From IMG/VR virus record IMGVR_UViG_3300032224_001132, positions 1-39,363 of that record: a DNA stretch of 39,363 bases; one strand, written 5' to 3'. The position numbers and the translations under genes were made by a program. The notes beneath the pieces are model-generated. The model was not told where the DNA came from. It made no database searches and saw nothing but the letters and a program-made list of their open reading frames with translations. Source of the stretch: a virus. Below are positions 18,857 to 26,116 of this stretch, in pieces. Positions within the stretch are counted from its first letter, which is position 1, and each line of letters starts with the position of its first letter.

Positions 18857-19589
18857 TTTCAGAATCAAAAATTCTAGATATATAAATATTTTGTAGACTC
18901 TCTGTTCCAAACGAAAAGAATCTAACTTTCCACTCTTTGTTGACTTCTAAGAATGCGGTAACTGCTTGCATGACTTCATAAGGATTAAGTGGATCATCTG
19001 GGGCAGTTGAAAAATCATCAATTCCAATAATTCCATAAGGTTTTACTATTTGAGAAGCATATAGTAGTTCATTGTATACATTATGAAAAGAGTGATCAGA
19101 GTCTAAATATATAAAGTCAAATTTATCAACAATGTTTGATGGTATATATTCTGGTAACAGTATTTCAGATTTTCCTTTTCTAACTTCAACTTCTGGATTA
19201 TTTTTAAATCTTTCACAAACAAAAGAGTAATTTTTATTGGCGTCATATCTATTTTCTGAGTTTGGCATCATATCTGGATTATCAAAAGTATCTATTAATA
19301 CTAACTTACTAAGTTTAAGACCATCAACAAGATCCTGGGCGTAGTCTCCAGCAGCAGTGCCAACTTCCATAATACGTAAATCTTTATTCATTCCAGCAAG
19401 TATATCTATTATTGAGTGACGATTTGGTAAAATTTTTGCTTTTGATACTTGCTCTTCACTAATTTCTAGTATGTTATATGGGGATACTGCAGGCATACCT
19501 ATCTTATTGCACTGACATAAATGTTGTTTTATTTCTTCTGGTGGGTCTAGTCTCCATACATCCCCCACTTTTTTAGCATTATGCTTCAT
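18846..19589 (-). CDS. Class I SAM methyltransferase (Methyltransf_24-like)
   Basis: 247 residues from ATG (complement) 19589, preceded by a TATTAT box (leaderless); an earlier in-frame ATG (19628) would run through the divergent promoter. ILAGMNKDLRIMEVGTAAGDYAQ (about 64-86) carries the motif I E-V-G-x-x-x-G, then KLVLIDTF and FDFIYLDSDHSFHNVYNEL (DxDHSY-type motif) and PYGIIGIDDFST, the pattern of Methyltransf_24 / cephalosporin-hydroxylase-like methyltransferases. Adds methyl groups, usually to sugars or peptides. It stands divergent from the oxygenase operon. Substrate unknown. Confidence 0.8.
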   Translation of the reverse strand: MKHNAKKVGDVWRLDPPEEIKQHLCQCNKIGMPAVSPYNILEISEEQVSKAKILPNRHSIIDILAGMNKDLRIMEVGTAAGDYAQDLVDGLKLSKLVLIDTFDNPDMMPNSENRYDANKNYSFVCERFKNNPEVEVRKGKSEILLPEYIPSNIVDKFDFIYLDSDHSFHNVYNELLYASQIVKPYGIIGIDDFSTAPDDPLNPYEVMQAVTAFLEVNKEWKVRFFSFGTESLQNIYISRIFDSEINA

Positions 19590-19622
19590 ACTATATATAA
19601 TACCATATGCTATAATTATTAC
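19590..19622. promoter_or_regulatory. Divergent leaderless promoters of the methyltransferase and oxygenase genes
   Basis: Plus: TATAAT (19611-19616) 6 nt before ATG 19623. Minus: TATTAT (complement of about 19597-19602) about 7 nt before ATG 19589. The starts of the two genes are 33 bp apart. Confidence 0.6.
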
Positions 19623-20297
19623 ATGCATCCTTTGACCCCTTCCTGGTATAAACCAAGACCAGAATTAAAAAAGATAGATAATATTTCTTTAATTATAGGT
19701 ATTGATACTAACAATATTAAAGTGATTGAAAATTGGATATCTGATGAAGATTGCCAAAGGGCGATGGAGATTATTTCAAAGACTGCCGTCAATCACTCAG
19801 CAACACACTCCTATCCAATTCATAATGCTGAGGGATATAAAGGTGAGACAAAAGAAGAAAGATTATTTGCAGAAGAGTTTGGGAAAAAGATGGTTGCTCT
19901 TGGTGAAGAACTTTATGGTCTACCATTGTTAAGAGATCAAAGGTTTTTGTATGTAGTTCATCCAACTGGAACATACATTGATCCTCATACAGACATTCTA
20001 GATATTACTGATCCCGACTACGAAGGTGATACATATGAGTCACAGCGTGAGAGATTCCCCTATCTTTGGAGTGGTCACTTGTCAATCCTTGCCTACTTAA
20101 ATGATGAATATGAGGGTGGAGAGTTGTATTTTCCAGAACATGATTTTGGAGTTAGACCTAAAAAAGGTATGATAATCTTTTTCCCAGGGAATTTACACTA
20201 CGTTCATGGTGTTGCGCCAGTAACAAGTGGTACAAGATATACACTTTCCCAATGGTCAAAGTTTAAAGATTTTATTGCAAAGCCAGAACATGCCTAG
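19623..20297 (+). CDS. Fe(II)/2-oxoglutarate dioxygenase (prolyl-hydroxylase type)
   Basis: 224 residues. The catalytic triad is His122 and Asp124 (IDPHTDI), His195 (VHGV) and the 2-oxoglutarate-binding Arg205 (SGTRYTL), with the connecting LAYLNDEYEGGELYF and PKKGMIIFFPG strands of the double-stranded beta helix. The family (2OG-FeII_Oxy_3) hydroxylates proline or other residues with 2-oxoglutarate, oxygen and iron. First gene of an operon with a methyltransferase (8-nt overlap), an SGNH-like protein and a second oxygenase. Confidence 0.9.
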   Translation: MHPLTPSWYKPRPELKKIDNISLIIGIDTNNIKVIENWISDEDCQRAMEIISKTAVNHSATHSYPIHNAEGYKGETKEERLFAEEFGKKMVALGEELYGLPLLRDQRFLYVVHPTGTYIDPHTDILDITDPDYEGDTYESQRERFPYLWSGHLSILAYLNDEYEGGELYFPEHDFGVRPKKGMIIFFPGNLHYVHGVAPVTSGTRYTLSQWSKFKDFIAKPEHA

Positions 20298-20997
20298 AAA
20301 ACCAATTCATCCTTTAGGCCAAGATGAGTTTAAATTATTTTCTTCTGATGAAATAGAAGATTCTGAAAAAATAAGTCAAGAACAACTAAATGGTGCAAAA
20401 CTTTTTACCTCTAGGGAAGAGTATGCAAAGAATTTTAAGCAGGGTATTAGATATTTAGAGGTTGGCGTTGCCTGGGGCTACTCTGTTAAAATGTTTCTTG
20501 ATGCAACTAATGCAGTATCTGCAGATCTTGTTGATTGGTTTAATCAAGACCTAAGATGTTGGTCATGGAGAAAATTTGGCGCATGCCAATGTTCTGGAAT
20601 GAAACATGAACTACTGTATACCCCAGATAAACATCAAGAATATATAATTAACAAGTTTGCAGACTATCCAAATGTGGCAACCTACAAGGGTGATTCAAAA
20701 GAAGTGCTCCCTAAATTAATAGATGCTAAAAAAGAGTATGACCTTATTTATATAGACATAACTAATTATAGGTTTACAACAAGAGATGCTATTAGAAATG
20801 CATCAAAGATGATACCTGTTGGCGGAGTCATTGGAATGAATGATTACCTTATTTATGATGGGATAATTGAAGAAGAACCGTATGGAACATTTCAAACTGT
20901 AAATGAATTTTTACAGTATAATAAAAACTGGGTTGTTGATGCTATTGCTTTACACAATTTAGGATTTTATGATATATACATTAGGAGGATTGCATGA
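20290..20997 (+). CDS. Class I SAM methyltransferase (second copy)
   Basis: 235 residues from ATG 20290, overlapping the oxygenase stop by 8 nt. RYLEVGVAWGYSVKMF (motif I, E-V-G-x-x-x-G) and EYDLIYIDITNY and VGGVIGMNDY repeat the Methyltransf_24 layout of the gene at 18846. An aromatic region DWFNQDLRCWSWRKFGACQC with clustered cysteines is inserted in the middle. Substrate unknown. The pairing with an oxygenase suggests sequential hydroxylation then methylation. Confidence 0.8.
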   Translation: MPRKPIHPLGQDEFKLFSSDEIEDSEKISQEQLNGAKLFTSREEYAKNFKQGIRYLEVGVAWGYSVKMFLDATNAVSADLVDWFNQDLRCWSWRKFGACQCSGMKHELLYTPDKHQEYIINKFADYPNVATYKGDSKEVLPKLIDAKKEYDLIYIDITNYRFTTRDAIRNASKMIPVGGVIGMNDYLIYDGIIEEEPYGTFQTVNEFLQYNKNWVVDAIALHNLGFYDIYIRRIA

Positions 20998-21923
20998 GCA
21001 CAATGAAAGATTTTGACCATTTTAATTTTATACCTGAAAAAATTAGGGATAGCACAGCGACTTGGGACTTGTTTTGGGATGAGTTTGATATAACTTGGGC
21101 ACAAAGCGAAGAATACTCTAAAACAAAACACTTTACAGTTAATCCAGCAGAATCACAACAGGCTTTTGGCACGTTGGATGATGGAGAAGTTACATATGAT
21201 TACAATAGTGATTGGTTTAGGTGTGATGAGTTTACCACTGAACACCCTGAAAAATATCATATTGTATTTGCAGGATGTTCTGAAACAGAAGGTGTTGGAT
21301 CACCGCTTGAAACTGCTTGGGCAAAAATTGTACATACAAAACTAAAAGAAAAGTTTGATGTTGGTGGTTACTATAACCTTGGAAAATCTGGACAAGGTTG
21401 GCACAAAGTTATATCGTCCTTTCTAGTATATATTAAAAAATATGGCAAGCCAACTCATTTCTTTGTGTTATTGCCAAACGTAGCAAGAGATTATGTTTGG
21501 AGTGATGAGCGTCAAACTTGGAACTATCAGCAAAGACTTCCCTTTACTTCAAATAAAAAACATTTACCAGAAGAGATGGTTGATCAGGTAACCACTCTGG
21601 ATCAATACAGAGATGCTTTTGTTCACTTTAGTCTTGCGTGGAAACTATTTGAAGCATTTTGTAATGCAAGCAACATTAAATTAATATGCTCTAGTTGGAA
21701 CTACGAAGAAACTTGGAATCTTAAATTTCATAACCATATGCCTAGTTATTTCCCATTAGATAAACCAGATTTTGAGGATTACGCAAAACAAAAAAGACCT
21801 GATGGAAAATTTAAAGACAAAGATCTAAGAAGAAGAGATAATCATTCTGGAGTCTTATATCATGAATGGTGGGCAGACTCGTTTATGCAGCAGATACTGG
21901 AAAGAGGTTTATTTGATGATTAA
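20994..21923 (+). CDS. SGNH/GDSL-hydrolase-like protein
   Basis: 309 residues, ATG overlapping the previous stop codon (ATGA). IVFAGCSETEGVGSPLETAW (about 89-108) is the block I G-x-S-x-x-x-G, GYYNLGKSGQGWHKV (block II Gly), FVLLPNVARDY (block III N) and, near the C-terminus, RRRDNHSGVLYHEWWAD (D-x-H, block V). The Ser-Asp-His triad of SGNH esterases is therefore present. These enzymes remove or move acyl or acetyl groups, often on polysaccharides. Aromatic-rich. Substrate unknown; identity moderately secure. Confidence 0.7.
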   Translation: MSTMKDFDHFNFIPEKIRDSTATWDLFWDEFDITWAQSEEYSKTKHFTVNPAESQQAFGTLDDGEVTYDYNSDWFRCDEFTTEHPEKYHIVFAGCSETEGVGSPLETAWAKIVHTKLKEKFDVGGYYNLGKSGQGWHKVISSFLVYIKKYGKPTHFFVLLPNVARDYVWSDERQTWNYQQRLPFTSNKKHLPEEMVDQVTTLDQYRDAFVHFSLAWKLFEAFCNASNIKLICSSWNYEETWNLKFHNHMPSYFPLDKPDFEDYAKQKRPDGKFKDKDLRRRDNHSGVLYHEWWADSFMQQILERGLFDD

Positions 21924-21999
21924 GAAGATACTATTTTGGTACCGCTTTAGGAAAATAAACAAAAAACTAAAGAAAAATCCACAAAAATTCATATACTAG
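21916..21999 (+). CDS. Possible 27-residue basic peptide
   Basis: MIKKILFWYRFRKINKKLKK and a short tail, overlapping the SGNH-like stop by 8 nt. It is an amphipathic, strongly cationic helix with an aromatic patch. Positional support only. Confidence 0.35.
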   Translation: MIKKILFWYRFRKINKKLKKNPQKFIY

Positions 22000-22045
22000 A
22001 GATATGATATAATTGTTTACAGTTTAACCTTATAAGGGGGATCAA

Positions 22046-22702
22046 ATGGATAAAGATAAGTTAGCAAATAAACTTGCTGGTAAGTCTGTAAGTAGACGTG
22101 GCAATGAGTTTACGTTTAAGGAACTTGCACCAGGAATTCATGTGTATGGAAACATCTGGCCTGAGTCAATGGAGTTTATGAAGAAATTAGAAGATACTCA
22201 TCAGTTTGATCGTGAAGATTATTATGATGAAGAGATTGGTAAGAAGGCAAGTACTTGCTGGGTATACCATAACGAAGATATGGCTGATGCTTTTGAAGAG
22301 GTTGTTGATTCATATTTATTTATGTGGGATCTTGGTCCACTGACAAGAGAAGCATTTAGAATTACTAAGTTTGAAGACAATGAATTTTTCTCAGTTCATC
22401 CTGACGACTCATATGGAACACCAAGAACTGCATCGTTTGTTTATTATCCAAATGATAACTACGAAGGCGGAGAGTTGGAGTTTGTTCACTTTGGGCTAAA
22501 ATATAAGCCAAAGGCTGGAGAACTTCTATGTTTCCCATCTGGATATTCATATCAACACAAGATTCATAAGAAGACTGGTGGAGATACAAGATATACTGTT
22601 GTATTCTTTGCTTGTGAAATCTCACAAAAAGAACGAGATGCAAGAATGGAAACATTAGACTTTCCTTATCAGCCTAAACTAGAATACATCTTAAGAAAAT
22701 AA
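22046..22702 (+). CDS. Fe(II)/2-oxoglutarate dioxygenase (prolyl-hydroxylase type)
   Basis: 218 residues, with AAGGGGG 6 nt before the ATG and a likely TATAAT about 35 nt upstream. Iron ligands His118 and Asp120 (FFSVHPDDS), His171 (YQHKIH) and Arg182 (GDTRYTV). Strands ASFVYYPNDNYEGGELEF and PKAGELLCFPSGY complete the fold. It is the last gene of the plus-strand block and ends at a strong bidirectional terminator. A separate ribosome site and promoter indicate independent expression. Confidence 0.9.
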   Translation: MDKDKLANKLAGKSVSRRGNEFTFKELAPGIHVYGNIWPESMEFMKKLEDTHQFDREDYYDEEIGKKASTCWVYHNEDMADAFEEVVDSYLFMWDLGPLTREAFRITKFEDNEFFSVHPDDSYGTPRTASFVYYPNDNYEGGELEFVHFGLKYKPKAGELLCFPSGYSYQHKIHKKTGGDTRYTVVFFACEISQKERDARMETLDFPYQPKLEYILRK

Positions 22703-22712
22703 AAATTAAATA

Positions 22713-22746
22713 AAAAAGGGGGCCTTGATTGGCCCCCTTTCTTTTT
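22713..22746. terminator. Bidirectional intrinsic terminator
   Basis: GGGGGCC (22718-22724) and GGCCCCC (22731-22737) form a 7-bp stem over TTGATT, with A-runs on one side and T-runs on the other. It separates the plus-strand oxygenase from the minus-strand holin-like gene. Confidence 0.9.
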
Positions 22747-22752
22747 GCCAAT

Positions 22753-23022
22753 TTACTTCTTTGCTGCTGGCTTCTTCTTTGCAGGAGCCTTCTTTACGGT
22801 GGCCTTCTTAACTGCAGTATCAACTACTGCTGCATCTGGAAGACGTCCAAACGCTGTGTCGTTAGGATTGATTGCACGGATTGCTACGGGCGCTAACGCA
22901 GCCAATAGAGAGTATGCAAGTGTCTTAAGATCTGTCACACCTGACATATAAAGTGCAAGACCTGCACCAAGTACTGATCTTCCGTATGACGCTAGTAGTG
23001 CTTTGATTTGTTCGTTATTCAT
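22753..23022 (-). CDS. Holin-like small membrane protein with basic tail
   Basis: 89 residues with AGGAGGA before the ATG. Two hydrophobic segments (about 11-28 and 35-52) separated by a short turn, then NPNDTAFGRLPDAAV and a C-terminal tail of Lys/Ala/Pro (KKAPAKKKPAAKK). Small size, two membrane segments and a charged C-terminus are typical of phage holins, and similar proteins are known in actinophages, but no lysis cassette proof exists because the endolysin is 6.5 kb away. Start is secure from the ribosome site. Confidence 0.65.
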   Translation of the reverse strand: MNNEQIKALLASYGRSVLGAGLALYMSGVTDLKTLAYSLLAALAPVAIRAINPNDTAFGRLPDAAVVDTAVKKATVKKAPAKKKPAAKK

Positions 23023-23032
23023 ATTATTCCTC

Positions 23033-23191
23033 CTAGGATATAATTTGTGTTAGTGTAGTAAAACCAATCCAGAGGCCAATAATTCCTGCGACTCCCGCAA
23101 AAACTGGTGGTGCTGGTACTGGTAATTTGAATGCAGCAAACACGATTCCGCATCCAAAACCTGTTAGTATTGATAGAAAAACTTCTTTCAT
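23033..23191 (-). CDS. XapX-domain membrane protein
   Basis: 52 residues from ATG (complement) 23191 with AAAGGG upstream. The pattern F-x-CG-x-x-x-A-x-x-L-PVPAPP-x-x-x-G-x-x-G-x-x-G-x-x-x-G is the XapX (DUF1427, PF07235) signature: two short membrane segments around a conserved L-P-x-P-A-P-P turn. Role unknown, possibly a partner of the neighbouring holin-like protein. Overlaps the next gene by 4 nt (ATGA). Confidence 0.8.
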   Translation of the reverse strand: MKEVFLSILTGFGCGIVFAAFKLPVPAPPVFAGVAGIIGLWIGFTTLTQIIS

Positions 23192-23352
23192 CGATAACCC
23201 TTTTCTGATAACTCTAGATAATGTTCTGAACACACATCGACTATTCTTGTCTCTGTGCCGTATACTTTTTCTGCTTCAAGTTTGCAATCAATTACCTGGC
23301 AAGAATAAAATGCATCATATGCCAGATCTTCATGTGACTTAAACTTTATCAT
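23188..23352 (-). CDS. Small cytoplasmic protein between two membrane proteins
   Basis: 54 residues (MIKFKSHEDLAYDAFYSCQV start, ELSEKGYR end), coupled by 4-nt overlaps on both sides. Three cysteines (18, 24, 42) and a mixed helix/strand pattern. No family recognised. Confidence 0.6.
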   Translation of the reverse strand: MIKFKSHEDLAYDAFYSCQVIDCKLEAEKVYGTETRIVDVCSEHYLELSEKGYR

Positions 23353-23783
23353 TCCTCAATTTTACCATAGTCATCTGGTATGAACTTGATTAATTCTTTA
23401 TACGCAAGGCTTATATCTCTCATAGCAGGGTGAAGAGGTGTCTCCATGACGCTACTGTATTCATCAAAATACTCTACGTGGCCACCGACTCTTTGCTTGA
23501 AATTCCAGATACCAGCCTGTACATTTTCAATATAGGCGTATGCCCAGTTTCTAGAGTCTGCAACAAACTTTAAAAATCCATCATCTTCTTTTGGTTCTGG
23601 ATCTTTCTTTTCTTTTAATTCTTTAACTTCATTTTCAATTCTAATAGTATAATCAAGAACCTCTTGTTTAATTTTAGTTTCAAGTTTCTTAAGACTATGT
23701 CTCATTCTAATATTATCTATAACAACACCAAAAAATAATATTACAAAAACAAAGAAACCTATAAAGTTTAGTATGTTTGACAT
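23349..23783 (-). CDS. Membrane-anchored protein with coiled coil
   Basis: 144 residues. Residues 5-23 form a single hydrophobic segment (LNFIGFFVFVILFFGVVI), then a charged coiled coil (about 27-65, with KKLETKIKQEVL and ELKEKKDPEPKEDD), then a C-terminal domain rich in aromatic residues. The anchor-plus-coil layout resembles a spanin-like inner-membrane component or a phage lysis or envelope protein, but no lipobox or RZ signature is seen. ATGA overlaps on both sides. Confidence 0.6.
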   Translation of the reverse strand: MSNILNFIGFFVFVILFFGVVIDNIRMRHSLKKLETKIKQEVLDYTIRIENEVKELKEKKDPEPKEDDGFLKFVADSRNWAYAYIENVQAGIWNFKQRVGGHVEYFDEYSSVMETPLHPAMRDISLAYKELIKFIPDDYGKIEE

Positions 23784-24014
23784 TTACTTTCCACCGTCTC
23801 TAACTAAAAGAACAATTGCTCCATTTTCTTCAAGTGCTTGTTTAACTTTTAACATATACTGAAAAGCCTCAATCTTATCATCATGATAAAGATTAAGAAA
23901 ATCTTTTTCACTTGCCTTTACTGTAAGAAAGTGTTCGTTATCAATGATTTGTAGCCTAAAATTTTTAGGTGGGGTAATTGATCTAAAAGCCTTCTGCATA
24001 TCATTTGTATACAT
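23784..24014 (-). CDS. Small alpha/beta protein, function unknown
   Basis: 76 residues from ATG (complement) 24014, 1 nt after the WhiB stop; longer frames start inside whiB. Mixed helix/strand (FRLQIIDNEHFLTVKASEKDFL; ALEENGAIVLLVRDGGK). No family recognised. The start is chosen so as not to overlap whiB. Confidence 0.6.
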   Translation of the reverse strand: MYTNDMQKAFRSITPPKNFRLQIIDNEHFLTVKASEKDFLNLYHDDKIEAFQYMLKVKQALEENGAIVLLVRDGGK

Positions 24015-24015
24015 C

Positions 24016-24297
24016 TTAGTCGTTTGTAAGATACTGCCATGTATCTCCCCATTGCAACTTAGTTTTATGGCGATTGAATTCTTTTGATATCTTTCCGTCT
24101 TCAAGGTATATGCCACCCCAAACGCCGTACTCTTTACCAGTAATACCAATAGCAAAACATTCTTTCTTTACAGGACACTCTGAACAGAGTTTGTCAATTG
24201 CAAGTCTTAACTCTGGTTGGTCCTCATACTTTTCAAAAAATATGTTTGTGTCATAATCCAAACATAAGGCTTCATCTTTCCACAAATGCTTATTCAA
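24016..24297 (-). CDS. whiB: WhiB-family transcription factor
   Basis: 93 residues. The four cluster-binding cysteines are at 12, 38, 41 and 47 (ALC-LDYD, LCSECPVKKEC), followed by GVWGG and a basic tail (KISKEFNRHKTK). WhiB-like proteins hold a 4Fe-4S cluster and regulate transcription with the sigma factor in actinobacteria; phage versions such as WhiBTM4 act on host septation genes. This is the main sign that the host is an actinobacterium. Overlaps neither neighbour. Its DNA-binding targets cannot be read from this window. Confidence 0.95.
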   Translation of the reverse strand: MNKHLWKDEALCLDYDTNIFFEKYEDQPELRLAIDKLCSECPVKKECFAIGITGKEYGVWGGIYLEDGKISKEFNRHKTKLQWGDTWQYLTND

Positions 24298-24298
24298 T

Positions 24299-24508
24299 TT
24301 ATCCTACAAACTTGGAGGGTATATCCCAACCATTCCTTGTTGGACTAAATCTGCGAGCCATATACCAAGATCCATCCTTGAACAGCCCATATTGTGATGT
24401 ACGTGCCTTGTCTGTTTTGTATGAGTTGACTACTGTCCAGCCATCCCATGACAAAGAGTTGTTTGATGCCACGATTGTTTCCATGTCTTTTAATTCTGTT
24501 ACGATCAT
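24299..24508 (-). CDS. Small protein downstream of a SLOG gene, function unknown
   Basis: 69 residues, one base from the WhiB start. TrpTrp-rich (WDGWTVVNSYKTD, YGLFKDGSWYMARRF), reading as a four-stranded antiparallel sheet. Basic. No family recognised. Confidence 0.6.
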   Translation of the reverse strand: MIVTELKDMETIVASNNSLSWDGWTVVNSYKTDKARTSQYGLFKDGSWYMARRFSPTRNGWDIPSKFVG

Positions 24509-24518
24509 TTTATACCCC

Positions 24519-24875
24519 TTAGTATTGGAAAATTCCTACTTCAATTTGGTTTTGTTCTGCTTGGTATACCAGTTTAGATTTTTGCTCATTGGGATTACTT
24601 AAGAAAACAAAGTAATCAATTCCAGCAACATACATCTTTTCATCAATCTCACTTGGTGGAACCATATGATATTTAATTTTTTTGCCTCTTGCCTTCATTC
24701 CTCTTTCAGACAAGTTCACAAACTCTGACACCATGGCATTGATATTGCCTGGCCCTGCACTGTAGAGATCGAATGTCTTATCGTCTTGTTTAAGGTTTGA
24801 CATGGCTACAGCCATGGCTCTAAGAAAAACGTTGTAGTCTGAAAAACTACTTGTCCCCTGTACTCCCACTATCAT
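24519..24875 (-). CDS. SLOG (DprA/LOG-like) nucleotide-binding protein
   Basis: 118 residues. MIVGVQGTSSFSDYNVFLRAM opens like the SLOG superfamily (YspA/DUF2493 type): G-x-x-G/S-x-F-x-D-x-x-x. The pattern continues with a strand (FDLYSAGPGNINAMVSEF, the G-G-A-x-G-x-D-like loop, where the phage has A-G-P-G-N-I-N) and HMVPPSEIDEK. SLOG domains bind nucleotides or nucleotide-derived ligands. Overlaps the upstream gene by 29 nt. Moderately secure. Confidence 0.65.
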   Translation of the reverse strand: MIVGVQGTSSFSDYNVFLRAMAVAMSNLKQDDKTFDLYSAGPGNINAMVSEFVNLSERGMKARGKKIKYHMVPPSEIDEKMYVAGIDYFVFLSNPNEQKSKLVYQAEQNQIEVGIFQY

Positions 24876-25269
24876 GACTTTTCCCGTCTCTTAGTTTATC
24901 CATTATAAACAGCATCTTATCTAATTGTACCTTATCCATATGTATGGTGTCAACTATACGTGCAGTCGATCCATTAACATTCCTACCCTCTAAATCAGCA
25001 ACAAAGAATGAGTTGTCTTTGATCCAGTAGGCCTGTCCATCAACGATGATTACCTTGATGTTTGTTTTTGCTTCTAACTCCATTGACTGGGACTTCCTGG
25101 GTGCCTTTAAAACCTCTTGTGGGGGCAATACAGGCGATACTATAGAGTGTATGTGGCTCTGACTATACCTAACCACTAATCTATCATTGCTAAAACTATT
25201 TAATGATATTATTTTTGTAGTAAAAAATACAAGGGCAAATGTTATCACAGAGCCAAGAAAATATTCCAT
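24847..25269 (-). CDS. Actinophage membrane-anchored protein, function unknown
   Basis: 140 residues with one N-terminal hydrophobic segment (about 5-22, GSVITFALVFFTTKII), a polar linker, a beta pair (KVIIVDGQAYWIKDNSFFVADLEG) and a conserved-looking C-terminal region ARIVDTIHMDKVQLDKMLFIMDKL. I have seen similar C-termini (V-D-T-x-x-M-D-K-V-Q-L-D-K-M) in other actinophages. The anchor faces outward or inward unknown. Confidence 0.65.
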   Translation of the reverse strand: MEYFLGSVITFALVFFTTKIISLNSFSNDRLVVRYSQSHIHSIVSPVLPPQEVLKAPRKSQSMELEAKTNIKVIIVDGQAYWIKDNSFFVADLEGRNVNGSTARIVDTIHMDKVQLDKMLFIMDKLRDGKSHDSGSTGDK

Positions 25270-25296
25270 TTAACACCCCCTATATGACTAATTATA

Positions 25297-25638
25297 TCAT
25301 TTTTGTTGAAGAACAATTCTTATTATTTCTTTTAAAGTATACTGCTGAGATTTATCTAATTGCATTATTTCTTTTGCATTTAGAGCCTTATCCGTCAATG
25401 TTACCACGGGGTCTTCATCTAGGAAGTTTATCTCAATAAAACCATGCTCCCAAAGGGCCATAGTCTCTGTGGTAAAGTATGTGTATAGATCATTATGTAG
25501 TTCTTCATTAACTGACTTCATCTTACTAGTAAAGTTGTATAGAGGTTCTCCAGTGTCTATATCCATCCCCGCAATTTCAAGTGCGCCAGATAAAATCAGA
25601 TCCTCAATGATTGACTCAATCTGTTCGTCCTCACTCAA
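25297..25638 (-). CDS. Acidic helical phage protein, first of a paralogue pair
   Basis: 113 residues. Residues 1-70 align with the 25635 product (shared I-E-x-L-I-L-x-x-x-A-x-E-I-x-x-x-D-x-x-[ST]-G-E-x-L-Y and KMK-[SE]-V-[NS]-x-E). The extra 40-residue C-terminus (IEINFLDEDPVVTLTDKAL) is absent from the second copy. Coupled by ATGAG overlap with the preceding gene. Function unknown. Confidence 0.65.
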   Translation of the reverse strand: MSEDEQIESIIEDLILSGALEIAGMDIDTGEPLYNFTSKMKSVNEELHNDLYTYFTTETMALWEHGFIEINFLDEDPVVTLTDKALNAKEIMQLDKSQQYTLKEIIRIVLQQK

Positions 25639-25856
25639 CGAAGTCTCCAGGTCATTCTTGTTGGGCCCTGATCTATTAACTGAAACATGTGGTGATTATA
25701 TTGGTCTGTTAACTGTTGAAAAATTTCAGGGCTAACTTCTTTCATTTTATCTTTAATCTTATAGAGCATCTCTCCACTTTGATTATCAATGCTATCAATT
25801 TCAATTGCATCCTGTAGTAGCAGGTGCTCAATTAGCGCTTCCTGTCTTGGATTCAT
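25635..25856 (-). CDS. Acidic helical phage protein, shorter paralogue
   Basis: 73 residues; aligns with the first ~65 residues of the 25297 product and then ends in an unrelated GPTRMTWRLR tail. Likely a tandem duplication followed by loss of the C-terminal part. Start at ATG (complement) 25856. Function unknown. Confidence 0.65.
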   Translation of the reverse strand: MNPRQEALIEHLLLQDAIEIDSIDNQSGEMLYKIKDKMKEVSPEIFQQLTDQYNHHMFQLIDQGPTRMTWRLR

Positions 25857-25858
25857 CT

Positions 25859-26116
25859 TTACTCCTCGTTAATAAAAGATAGAAGTTCTTCTTTTGTTTT
25901 GGCTCCAGTAGTTCTGGATACCTCTTTATTATCTCTAATTAGTACAAATGTTGGTACTGATTTTACATCAAAATCACTTACCATTTCATCTTCAATATCT
26001 GCATCAATTATAAAAAATTTTGCAATAATCTGTTCACGATTTAACTCTTCAACGATTGGTTTAACTTTTTTGCAGGGGTTGCACCAATCTGCTGTAAAGT
26101 ATAAAACACTCTTCAT
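25859..26116 (-). CDS. Thioredoxin
   Basis: 85 residues, ATGA overlap with the HNH gene. FTADWCNPCKKVKP carries the active site W11-C12-N-P-C15 (WCGPC in most thioredoxins, Asn here), and a cis-proline SVPTFVLI. Full thioredoxin fold in minimal size. Dithiol-disulfide exchange in the cytoplasm; could support ribonucleotide reduction or redox enzymes such as the oxygenases and the CDGSH protein nearby, which is inference. Confidence 0.9.
   Translation of the reverse strand: MKSVLYFTADWCNPCKKVKPIVEELNREQIIAKFFIIDADIEDEMVSDFDVKSVPTFVLIRDNKEVSRTTGAKTKEELLSFINEE

Noticed and set aside
24074-24256. Plus-strand open frame overlapping WhiB
   Set aside because: The WhiB cysteine signature on the minus strand is unambiguous; this is its shadow.
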